64,000 nucleotides of DNA from Metellina segmentata (taxonomy: Eukaryota; Arthropoda; Arachnida; Araneae; Tetragnathidae), in assembly GCA_947359465.1 (NCBI GenBank), contig OX375881.1, positions 73,493,914 to 73,557,913 on the forward strand, written 5' to 3'. Of this stretch, positions 25,301 through 37,700 are shown in pieces. The notes below the pieces were generated by a model. The model did not search any database and had not been told where the DNA came from. It saw only the letters and a program-made list of their open reading frames with translations. Each line of letters begins with the position of its first letter. Positions within the stretch are counted from its first letter, which is position 1. The translations under genes were made by a program, and so were the position numbers.

Positions 25301-27364
25301 ATCGCAATTAGTCTAATCTTTCGTTATCGAACAAAGCAAATTTCTAAGCCAGGGGACGATTGCACGAGTGATCTGTAGATATTATTAGGGATAGGGTTTA
25401 ATTAAACTTGTAGTAAATCAATAAAACATAACTGCATGATTAACCATGCAAAAGTGTTTTCCTATAAGTGTACTTTCAACTATTCTCAAATGTTGAGAAT
25501 TAAAATTGAATTATTGTATAAACAAGATTTAATTTAAGTATATAAGATAAAATATTTTATAGTTTCCTAATTTGTTTAATATATTTATATATTATTTGTT
25601 TTATAAATTTATTCTGTTGGCTTCTTTTTCTTTTGAAGTTTAAGAACTATTCAAATTAAACAATTCTTTGACATATTTTAAAATATTTCCATTTAATCCA
25701 GGTATTTAAAACTAAATGCATGTCAGAAGTACATATATGATTATACACGGTATAGTATAATGACCATTCTTAAAAAAAGAGGCTCTGTTCTGATTGCAGT
25801 TTTTGTTTGAGGTGTAGAATTATGACGTGCATATCGGAGAGTTCAAATGAGCTTCTGGAGTATTGCTTCAAAGAGTTTATTTTATTTGTCGTAAAAGTGT
25901 TCACTGGTTCGCAAGAAAACACTTTTATCAAACGTTTTGTTCAAACCACTGCAAAATATTTCTTGTCAAGAGCTTTAAAATGATACCTCCAACAGCTGCC
26001 TTGCGATCACGACTGCCGAGATAAACGGAATCAAACGTGGTGGTGCTCTAAAAAAAATATTCATAATTTCCTCCGCCCGCGGGATGGAAGGATAGCGTAA
26101 ACGATTTCAATTGGGACCATTTTTTTGTCACTTTCGTCGGTCGTAAGTCGTCCCATGCTATCTGTGAAGTTAGAAACAATCTTACGTTAAAATATAAGAG
26201 CTCGTGATGTAGATATTGTTGAATAGCGTATAATATACACAACCTAAATTATTTAAACTTGATAATTGAAAAAGAATCATTTAAAATGCCGCCGAAATGT
26301 GCCGTTTATCTCTTCTATCCAAACAATGGGATAGGATTCTTTCAAGGAATTTCTGGCACAAGTAACTGTTAGTGATATGAAGTCAGGGTGTAAAGATCTA
26401 CAGTATTATTGTCAGAGAAGATAGATCACATTTGTTACGCGTTATTTGTCATTTTTATTCAGACCACGCGTGTTTTCTTATTTCATGTCTTAGAATTCGA
26501 ATTATCTATTTGATGTAGTTATGCCAATCATCATTAGTTTACAGTGAGACATATTGAAATATTGATTACGATGTTTTTAAAATAACCTTTATTAAAATAA
26601 AATGACATGGTGAATTGATTAAAAAATGATGACATATTCAGCCATGAATTACTGTTATTTAATCATAAGAATATATACGATGCTATTTGTCACATGCTTT
26701 AGCACCTTATTACTTAAAATGTTCAAAGCTAACTACCACCCCCCATTTATTGTTTCTAACATAGTGATTTTTACTAGGAATAATTATTCATAATTTATTT
26801 AATTATTTATAATAAAAAACGTATGCATCTTTTGTTAATATTCGTTTCGACATTATTTTCTAAAAAATATAACGAAAGCTTTAAAAACTAAATAAAATTA
26901 ATTAACAGTTTTTACCGGTTTGAGTGAAGATCGTATTGATATTTACCTATTTCCATGGACGAAATTATACGTATAAAATAATATTTATAATTTAAAATCC
27001 ATTATTTTAAGTATACTTGTATCTAAAATTTTTAAATATTTAAAAGGTTCAATTTAAATGAATTTGTGGTATAATGGAATTATATAATTCCAAAAGATAG
27101 TTTTGAGTGTTTTGAAATAGTTCATTACAGAAAAATGTAATGATAACATGGATGAATAGAAAATTTTACTTCGCTAGAGTCGCTTAGAACACTCCATTAA
27201 CGTACAAAAATGCTTCTATACTGTTTAAAAACCAACTATTACTTTTATATCAAAACTAAAAAGTACAAGCATTTTGATGGTGTCTTATATTTTTTAAATA
27301 GACTACAGTGTATCAATGTATTTTTCGTCAACTTAAAAATAAGAATTTTAGTGTCCCTTGAAAC
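22306..27364. other. Intergenic, nothing identified
   Basis: Five kilobases of AT-rich DNA with frames of at most about 69 codons and no repeat match within the window. A less AT-rich patch lies at 25980-26170. Confidence 0.55.
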
Positions 27365-27590
27365 ATATCGCCAGTTAGTGCGAGGTAACATCTGTGAGCT
27401 GGCATTCCACTCTCTATACTTCCACACCAACCAAACGTGAGGACTTTCGGCCACGACAGATTTAAGGTGCACCATCCGCCTCTACATTATACGCTTACAA
27501 ACATCCATGCCCTGACCCGGATTCGAACCAGGAACCTTTCAATGTAGAGGCTTACACCTTAACCAACATACTGGTTGGTCGTCTCTTTCA
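27365..27590 (-). mobile_element. tRNA-derived SINE, 3'-shortened (head type 2)
   Basis: The head on the minus strand has GTTAAGGTGTAAGCCTCTAC and the B box GGTTCGAATCCGGGTC. It then enters the shared body at CGTGGCCGAAAGTCCTCACG. The 3' third is missing. Confidence 0.78.
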
Positions 27591-28267
27591 CCTAATATAT
27601 CGTTGATATATACTGTCACTATTTATGAAAAACAGATTAACACCAAAAAAATATGGAAAAAAATAATTTAGTAAATTTTTTGCAAAACACCATAGATTGT
27701 TTATAAATTCCATAGCTTATATTTTATAATTCTTTTCTATTTCAAAATTTCCCCTTAATCATATTAGGCAAGTAAATACGAAATTACTGAGTTATTTTTT
27801 CATTGCATAATAATAATATATTCTCTTTCCTTCAGATCTTATTTGAAAAAAAAAAAGGATTTTAGAAAAATAATTAAGTTCTGATATATACAAAGACAAA
27901 GTAGTTTTGGTGACATAAACTCTTACAAATATTGTGAAAATAGTGATTTCTGTAGGATTAAAACCACAGAAAATCATAAAAAAAAATTGTAAAATAAACT
28001 AATGAATAAGTAATAAGCTTATAAGCCAAAAGGCTTTTCCAAAATTTACGGTAAAAGTCCAAATTGTATATATTTATAAAGTTATTTGGTTTTTAGTTTT
28101 GCATGAGGCCAGTAGCGAGTACAAAATGATGCAGTTGACTATTTGACGTGAGCACAAGAGAAGCACAAGGGAACTGCTTTTCAAAATCATTATTTACGAC
28201 ACTTTCCGTCCAATTCAGTAAATCGACTCGCGAACAAAACCCAAACGCATCCATCTTCCCGCGCGCC
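27591..28267. other. Upstream of the candidate promoter
   Basis: AT-rich until about 28100, after which GC content rises towards the first exon of the twitchin-like gene. Confidence 0.5.
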
Positions 28268-28641
28268 TGAAAGTGAGGAAGATGTAGAGCATAGAGAAGA
28301 TGCGAGGGAAAAGAGAAGGGATAGAGAGGACAAAAAAATAAAAACTTTTAGGTGTGACGCCCTCTACCGGTAAAAGCTATATTAAGTTTAACCTGCTAAA
28401 ATGGATGACCTTCGTTATAGAAGATTGTCGAGCGACGCCGGTGCCGTTAGTGCGAATTAAACGATTGAAGACTACGAATTATCATAATTTCATTCAGTAC
28501 CCTCGTGTTTGGATTAGAATTAAAGTCAAGAGCGGAAAAGGGGTTCGGGATATCAGTACCACATAAAGTGACCACGTGTTGAATGGCATCACGAGTGTAA
28601 ATAAGTACCCCTTCTTATTATGTACTGTTCATCGTGTCAGT
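28268..28641 (+). promoter_or_regulatory. Candidate promoter of the twitchin-like gene
   Basis: This stretch is visibly less AT-rich than its surroundings. It opens with a GA-rich tract (28268-28330, repeated GAGA/AGAG) of the kind bound by GAGA factor in insects. It also has an E-box CACGTG (28573-28578), a TATA-like TAAATAAG (28598-28605) and an initiator-like TCAGT (28637-28641). The spacing from TAAATAAG to the initiator is a few bases longer than usual. Short motifs are common by chance here; position just before the first exon is the main argument. Confidence 0.4.
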
Positions 28642-28724
28642 GAGTGTTTGAAAGTGCACAACTCTCAAGAAGGATATCTTGGAGTAGCTTGGGGATATTT
28701 GTGATCTAACCTCATGGGGACACG
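28639..28724 (+). CDS. bt: Exon 1: 5' UTR plus first 11 coding bases of the twitchin-like gene
   Basis: The ATG at 28714-28716 opens ATG GGG ACA CG and is followed directly by a consensus donor, GTAAGT, at 28725. An in-frame TGA at 28702-28704 shuts the frame upstream, and no other ATG lies between the initiator-like TCAGT (28637-28641) and this ATG. The exon leaves two bases of a codon. Exon 2 needs exactly two: CG plus C makes Arg, giving MGTRQTDG. This phase match, the strong donor and the less AT-rich surroundings support it. A cDNA is missing, so the transcript start at 28639 and even the choice of this exon remain inference. An alternative is another leader exon elsewhere in the 16 kb intron, joined to the second possible acceptor of exon 2. 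Confidence 0.62.
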
Positions 28725-31700
28725 GTAAGTAGGATTAAAACTACATATAACTGCTGTATTTATTTAAGAAGTTATGTGTGAATCCAGATTATAATACAAA
28801 CTGAAATAGAAACAAATACATTTTTTGTTATTTATTGCCATATTTATTCACTTTTAACGGTGTCTGTGCCTCTCCTTTCTATTTACAAAAAGATCCCCAA
28901 TGGCCTACGAATTTAATGGGACGAAAGTTTTTAGTCTGATTTTAATTTAAACTATTATTTATAGTAAGTCATAGAACATATCTTAAGTAAATTTTTCTCT
29001 GTTTATAATACTATCCTTCATAAAAAAATAATCTTTCGAATGCTGTTTGAAATATACGTAATATTGTTTAAAATGCAATTCTAAAGCTAAAAAACTATTT
29101 AAACTAAAGTATTTCTACATTAGCGATCGTTATTTAATTACAATTAAGAAATTTTGCCAACAAAACTCTTCATATTAAATCGCTATCACTCATAAACATT
29201 TTCAATCTTTAATCTTATTTGATAAATAAGTAAGAAGATTGTTTTCAGTAAAATTAAATCAAAATAGGGAAATAATAAATTAATCATAAAAGAAGAATTT
29301 TTTAAATAGCTTAACAACTCCCTTCCATGCATATCACTCATCTTTTATATTCTATATTTTCCTTGCATTCCAGTATCGATAAAAAAATATAGAATATTAT
29401 TTTTTTAATAAACAAATGGTATGAAATAAGACAAAAACTATCGATTAATATAGAAGTTAAGTAATACATATACTGTGTATATATCTATTAGTTTTTCACA
29501 ATAGAAATTTACGTAGTGTAGCATTTAATACAAAGAATATTCAGCTAAAAAATTTAGAATACTTACAAAATATTTTTTGTGTTGTGTTGAAGAGACTTGA
29601 ATGCAAATAAATATTAAACTTCGAAACAAATTCAGTTTATCAGTAGTAATAAAAGTTTTAAAATGTTATTATATTTTACTGTAAGTGTATTATTACTTTA
29701 ATATAATACTTACAATAAATGGAATAGCTAACTTTTCAGTGTTGTTATTCTATTAACTATGTTCTATAAAGAGCAGTATACTCTTTTTACTTTATACATT
29801 TTTGGAAAAAGCACAAAAGCAAGCTCTACAAATTTAAAATATTGTATGCACCTAAAATTACCGACATCGATAGATTGTTCTATTAAAAGTACTGCCTGAA
29901 AAAATTTGCAATTAGTATTTCCAAAGCGGTGTTAATAATCGCTTAATTAATTAAAAATGCATCATATTATGGTTTTTACTTTTTTTTATTTTCCGTATTG
30001 TTTAAAGGCTGTACAAATCATGTGCTCTTGTAAATATTTGTATTTCGGGATCTGTGGAAAGATTTTAAACTATTCATGACCTCAGTTGTTTTCGTCAATT
30101 CTGCTACACATTTTAGCATTCAATAGGGTTTCATAGTTAAATAAACACACTTAAAGATTTTAATGAACATACAACACTGCCTCCGACACTACAAAGTCAA
30201 CTTGCTGGAATTTGTGACTTCAGACGGCGATATAGCATTTAAACTCTCACCTCACGAAACCCTTAATTTATGCAATATATTCAAAAATATTTTACTTGAC
30301 ATATCATATTTCTAACAGATTTTGTTTGGTAACAGATAATATTACAAATTTGTCGTACGACTTCATTTACAAGTTATTAATATATATACAAATATAATCA
30401 TAGAACTTCATTTAAAATTAAATACCTTAAATTTATTAATTATAATAAAATCAATTTATACATCATGGAAATTTATACATTCACGTGCTTAAAATCGACG
30501 TTTCTCAAATGATCAACTACAAAATTCGGGTTATCTTGTAAGAAGAAGTTCGAAAGTTCTTTACTTCAGGGGCAAGAAACTTGCAGTCGTAGCTTAATAG
30601 AAGTCCTGCTCGATACTGTATAATTCTACTCCAATTTAAGCCCTCGTGAAGGAAAGAATAACCTTAGAGCGATAAATCAAACCAACCTAAACCTCAACTC
30701 CCTATTAAGGAAAATGCTTTGACCAATACATAACATATAGATTAATACACAACCAATTTTTTTAAAAGGAAAAAAAAATTATTATTGTTCTTTTTCATGG
30801 ATTAAGTTGGCTCTAAATCTGTAGGCTATTTGGAATATTTAGAAAAGAATATAATATAAAAATGTGTTACATACAAGTAAATGCGTTCAATTCAATCCTG
30901 AAACTATCCATGTCTATAAATTACCAAGTTCGTTGCAGAAAATCCAATGTTTAAAAGTATTATTAAGCAGTATATCTTTTTCAAAATACACAAAGTTCCA
31001 CCACTTAAGAAGGTTTAAACGTTTGTTTATTTAACTTTTCCCAGCTATTTAGCGCATGAGGAGTCAATTTAGGTAGTTTTGGCCTTCTGCCCTCAAAGAA
31101 TATACTGCATTCCCTTGTGACATAAATTGGTTACGGCATTGCCTCCTTTTTTAATTTTTGCTTTAAGAACTCTTTCCAGTATCTCCTCTCGTTTCTTCTC
31201 TCTTCATGCCTCATTTCACTTATGATTTCCATTTCATGTCTCATTTCATGCGTCTGCTTTTGAAACTTTGTAAAAATAGATAAGTTTAAAGCAAAGTAAT
31301 TACGGGTTTTCTAAGTATCACATATCTAATCGTCCAAGGAAAATTAAAGTGCTTACTGTATGTCTCACAGATGAACTACATTTTAATTTTTTTGTACTAT
31401 CTCAAACCAAGTACTTAAAAACGCCCCCCCCCCCACTGGCATTGCCCCCTATTTTCATTTTTACTGTAAGGACTCTTTCAGTGTCTCTTCTCGGTTTTCT
31501 TTCTCTTCGTGCTTCATTTCTCTTCTGATTTCCATTTCATGTCACATCTCTCCATTATGTCTGTTGTTTTTCTTCTTCGTTTGTTTTTAAAGGTTTGTAA
31601 AAATAAATACATTTAAAACAAAATAATAACAAGCTCTCTAAGTATTCTAGTCCAAGTTAAAATAAAAATACCTTTTTATGTCTTTTCACAGATGTATTAC

Positions 31701-34700
31701 ATTTGAATTTATATTTCGAAACTCAAACTACCTTTGAAAATATGTACTTTTATTTACACATATTTTTATATTAACACATATTTTTGCGTTTTCCCAGTTG
31801 AATTGCAAATAAAAAGGCAATTGATGACCCTTTTCAAGATTCATTCATTTTTTGAAGTAGATTAAGTCTTACTCTTTTTCCGCTTGTTAACTAACTTAAA
31901 ACTAACCTAAAATGTGCCACTTCCCATTCACGATTTGATCAAAACAAAGATGCATGTTACCCGTTAGGTCCAGTTCTTCTGCTAATTACTTATTGCGTAC
32001 AATAAGCATTAATCAGACGCCATGGAAATGAGCTTTTTTTATTACATTAAAAAACTAATTTAAAATTAATATGCAAATGTTTAACGTAACAAAATATTAA
32101 AAAAATTGACACTCTAGGTTGCAGGCTGTTTAGAAATACAGCACTGTTTTAATATGAATGGTTATAGACTCTCTTTTTTATATATTCGTCTCAGAACAAT
32201 GTCAATTAATTTATGATCCTTTATGTACTTCACCAATGAAATGTAAGTTGAGGTTGAATCTGAAATACATGTTTTTATATAGGAGAGTCTACTTTGTGTT
32301 TAGTGTGCATACATGATTCTTCACACCATATAAATCTTACATGTCATTGATATGCATATTTTTAACAGAATGCAAATATAATGTATTTGCCAAAATATAC
32401 TTCTTAGAACGGACAAAGGTTCTACTCTACGAAATCTTGAAAATTTGTATTTGCTGTTGGTATTATTCAGTGTCTACTGTCATATTTTTCAAATACGTAA
32501 TTTCCTTTAAGGTTATTTTAAAATTTGTTTACCTTTTGTAATATTTCTACAAATATATGTTGAATCATGTGGCCATATTAGGTGAATAACCTTTCCATTA
32601 CACCATGGCAGGATTAGAACCAATCAGTATTTAGTTATTAGAAAGCTTGTTGCGTTTTCTGTGCTGTTTTATGCGTTATTCTATCTTATTTTGAGATTTT
32701 GCGCCAAAATAACTTTACTTCAGAGTAAGCTTTCTACAATATCAGTGAATTTGAAACATTTTCCATAAAGCATACATTGTACCATTTTGTTCAGAGCATT
32801 CGTTAAACTCGTTTTACGATCTGCTTTTGAGTCATTCCTACTCCAACAGAACAGTTCTCCTTTATAACACCTTTGAGGATTCCAGCAATCTGTCACACAC
32901 TTTAACAAAACTTGTTTAACTTTATTTTTCCGAGCACGTTTATACTTCATAACTTACAATCCCTTCCATTGATGCAGTAGTGTTTGTTGGTATAATGTGT
33001 ATCTACTAGATTGTTCTATAACTGGATTCTCAAATTCAAAAACTAGCATATTAACTATCATTCAACTGAAAATTAAAGAAAAAATGAAAGCATAGCAATT
33101 TTAGTTGGTCACATGCATTAGTATTGCATTAAAATAGTATTTGATCTTATCGATATGAAAAATGCAAGCTACCTTTCCTTGCATATTATAAATAATCTAA
33201 AGATAATAATAATCTGAAATAAGCTAAAGATAATTATTTGTTTAGCGTTTATATAGCTCTTGTGGTTTTAATTTATTTTTTACATTAAATTGACTATAAA
33301 TATTTAAGTATGAAACAGGTTAAAGGAAAACAAAATTCCGTTTTAAAATCAGTGTTTTTTTTTGTTGTTTGTTTTCATTAAAAGCTCAACAAATTAGATA
33401 TGAGATTACGAAAACATCATGAAATTTTATTTGTTTTGAACGTAGCTTCATAGGTTTATTTTTTTTATTACAATACTTAGAACACTATATACAGTATTAA
33501 TTTTTTTCTAAATATATTAGGAGTTATAGTTTTAAGATTTGTCATTGCTTTCCACATGATAAAACTATTACTTTAAGTAAATTTATTCTTAACTCTGATA
33601 CGAAAAACTTACACTTGCTTTCCATGTATTCATTTAAATAGAATCTATCATTTTAGTTATAGTTTATTAATTATAGTTATTTCAAAATAAATGCACTTGT
33701 GTTAAAATAATAAGGACGTTTAATAGCAAACTAACATTTTGGGAAATAACTTCAGAAATAATAAGTAATAAAAATGTAACAATTTAATTATTATTTTTAT
33801 AAACTTCAGGCAATGAGCACTTCAGTTAAAGCAACACCATTTATTCATAAACGTAAATTTCAAAAGTCATACCTATCGCGTATTCTGCTTAAAATGTTAT
33901 TTAACGGGATTTTCTTCTTGTTTATGTCTGGCACCGAAATAGAAACAATTTTTTGGTTAAAGGAACTTCTGAACTTATATTTGAAAATAGGATATACATA
34001 TACAATCACCATAAACACATCTGGCGAGAAGCTGCCTCAGAAAGTTTTACTATCTCCATCCCAATGTCGAATCGGAACTTAAGTTCTAACAATAGCTATC
34101 CCTTAATATAGACCTTATTTTAGAAGGTTGTTAATAAATGTGGGGAAATATTTACGTTAAACTGAGTTTTAATTCTAATCTTTCATGAAAAAACATTTTC
34201 AATTGTTAATATGGCATGTTAGAAACCGAGTTGCTTGACGTTTTGGAGTTTAATATAGATATGGATTGAAAGTGAGCTCAGGTAGATTATGTTTTATCAC
34301 TTTTGCAGAAATTTGGTAAGAGAATATCTGGAAATTTATTTCGTGTAACACTTAATCAGAATTTATAGAAACGTTTTAGTTCACTCTTGATGCAAACAAA
34401 CTTATCCTTCCATATCCTTCAATCAATATCATCAGTATTCTAAAAGGTAGGTATTAATTTATTTGATATGATACCCTTTCTTTAAAGACACCTATTTACT
34501 TGCTTCGTTGAAAGCTTCACTATAACATTACAGACATGATGAAAAGGTTAGGTTGAAATTAAATCAGACTTCGTTTCGGAAAAACCTCATGACATAGTCT
34601 GAACAAAATACAAATGTTTATATAACACATAGTAATCGTATTGTACCAAAAATAAGAAAGTACTATAGCAGAATTTCAATAGTTTTATTTTGAATTCCTT

Positions 34701-37700
34701 GCAAGACTATTTTGAAAAAAAATTTCATGCATATTCATATGTTGGAAAACGTTTCAATTGGTAAAGTTAACTACAAACAATAATAAATTTTTAAGACATT
34801 AGAAAACCCTAGTTCAGATTCTTTATAACCAAATATCGATTTTTCGAACTATATTGAAATTTCGTGTAAAATAGGTTGTGCTAATTTAAAAAAAAAGTAA
34901 GTATGTTTTATACCCGATCATAATCAGATAGTATCTAACTAAGTTTCAAAAGAAAGACATTTTAATGAGAACTAATTTATCAAAATTTTTTCATCATCTA
35001 TATATAATCCAGAGTTGCAGTGTCTGCTTGTATTTTATCTACACTGTTTGACAAATTCGAAAAATGTCAAAATTTCACACACGACTATCATCGAGCAATG
35101 TTTCGATTCCGGTTTCAAAACACAGATTATTTTCGATTGTGATCTAATATCCAATACAAGGTCGGCTTAGATCAGAAATTCATTAACATGCAAACAAATG
35201 CTTTTACTGAATAGCTGTTAAAACTAATCATAAGTTTTTTGGTCAAATAATAAAAATTATAATATTTTTGATAGCATTATATACATACTTAAAGCAGATT
35301 ACAAGATTATTATATAATTCTCATTACTACAAAAATAAGCACTTAGCGTCTCCAAAAAAAAATGTCAGTTAATGAGTTTCTGTTCTAAGCTGACGATTCA
35401 AACCATTTTAACATGCCACTATGTGAAATTTTGAAGGGAAAATATGTTTGCTTTTAACGAAAGGTACCTTGAATATTGTATAGAATTTGACATCATTCTG
35501 TCTTTTAATATTTATAAAATTAAAAAATATCGCACATTGCCAAATACTGTGAATTTTTAGAATTTCTACAGGTAACAAGATTTCGAAAACAATGTGATGG
35601 AAATACTATCTGTCATAAATTCGTAATTTTTATGATTTGAGTTATGAACGGAGATTCATAACCACTCACAAACTCAAAAATCAACTTTGCAGTAATGACA
35701 CGCATCTATCTAGGGCGGAATATATGTGCAATGGATTATCGATGCATTCACACATATTTGCATCTAAGCTAAATTATATAACTATTAAAATGTCTTTTTT
35801 TAAACAGAGTTATACAATCATCATGTGTGGATACTTATATGATTCACATTTTTCGATACCAGAGAAAAGGGATCACTTTTTCAATATCCCTGCAACAAAT
35901 TTAACCCAGATACAAGTAATCCATAAACCTAAATCCTCGACCCAACCAAAAACCGTCTTATACAGCCGTAAAAAAAAAGGACTCACCCGATCGCAATTGC
36001 ACAATTTACATCACAGAACAAAACGGAAGGTAGCATTCGATAGGGATTAATGTTTTCTACAAATATCAATACTTAAAATTCGTCTAAGGGGCCGTCATCA
36101 TATTAAATTGGGTGCTTGCTCCGATAATTTCAATACGAACCCCCATCTCTTATCACAAATTTGGATTCTACACAAAATTTCAGGCGGATTTGATGAAAAA
36201 CGGCGTAAATTTGACCGAGAAAATCCAAAAAAAACATTGAGGTAGCGTAAAAATGTTTGGAATTCAATCACATTATAAATATTAACAAAAACATGTAGTG
36301 GCCGTCGCAGTCAATGACCCTGTTGCAGGTGCCTTGGTATGGAATTCATTAAGATGGTGACAAAGTCAGAATCCATTCTGACTGAATCCCAGAATCCGTT
36401 GGCAAAAATTTCTGTTTTCACTATGTGAACAATCCCCAATAACGATAATAACCATCGAATTTTGCGACCAGTCTCACTGCGCTACTAATTATGCACGTAA
36501 TGAACTGGAATTTGGAATTCCGATGTTGCAGTAACAGTTGAATCACATGGTGTCAAAATTTGTCCATATTTCTATTCATAATTTTTATAAATATTAATTT
36601 CATAATTGATAAAAATATAGTGAATTTAGCTTGATAATTAAAATGTTTAAAGACTGTGTTTGGGTTTGTGGGTAGCAAAGGATGAAAAAAGAATTTCCAA
36701 GAAAAATGAATGTTTGTAGCAAATATAACAAAAAACGTGAAACACCAATTTAATATAAGTAGATCTAATTTTCAAACTCATACAAATTTGTGAAAATACA
36801 ATAAAAATGATGAACTTTTTTTTAAATTTCTGCCTGAAATTGTGTGTAGAATTCAAATTTGTGATATAATATGGGATTTCGTATTGAAATTATAGGAGCA
36901 AGCACCAAATTTAATATGATTTACCAAATTTAATATGCACCTTAGAACAAATATTAAGTATTGATATTTGTAGAAAACCTTAGTCCCTATCGATTGCTAC
37001 CTACCATTTGTTCCGTGATGTAAATTGTGCAATTGCGATCGGGTGAATCGTTTTTTATTACCGCTGTACGTATTGGCGTGATGGTGGTGCACGTTAAATC
37101 TGTCGCGGTCTCAAATGTCTACTCGGTGGTGTGGTGAGGAGGTTTGGTAATTGGTAATTTTTTAGTTAACGTCGTACTAGAGCAACACAACGGGCTATTG
37201 ACGACGGTCCGGGATCAGTCCCTAAAGGGAAAGATCCGAGGACAACACCTCGTAATTTTGAACCACGGTCAGATGACGAAGCAACACCTGAGCTGGCACC
37301 CCACTCTCCAAACTTCCACGCCAACCCAACGTGAGGACTTTCGGCCACGACAGATTTAAGGTGCACCAGCCGCCTCTACACCATACGTTTACAAACATCC
37401 ATGCCCGGACCCGGATTCGAACCAGGAACCTTCCGATCTAGAGGCTAACACCTTAACCACTATACCGGTTGGTCGGCAATGTGAGGAGGTTTGGAGAGTG
37501 GGGTACTAGCTCAGGTGTTGACCTCTTTATGTGACCTTGGTTAAAAATTAAAAGATGGTGTCCTCGGATCTTCTCGGAGTGATTTCGGCCCGTCAAACAT
37601 AGCCCGTTGTGCCCATTAATGCGATTTTAATTAAACCAGTTACCTACCTACCAAGTAATTATTCTCTTTAAGTAGGAAAATTATAGGAAAATATACTAGA

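Noticed and set aside
35637..36050. 137-codon open frame
   Set aside because: It runs across the left edge of the fold-back element at 35963 and has no known domain; probably chance.
37397..37475. Possible tRNA gene (A- and B-box-like words, minus strand); similar at 55262 and 27520
   Set aside because: These are heads of SINEs with the shared body and, at 37148-37480, a target duplication. No acceptor stem or clean anticodon arm can be drawn.
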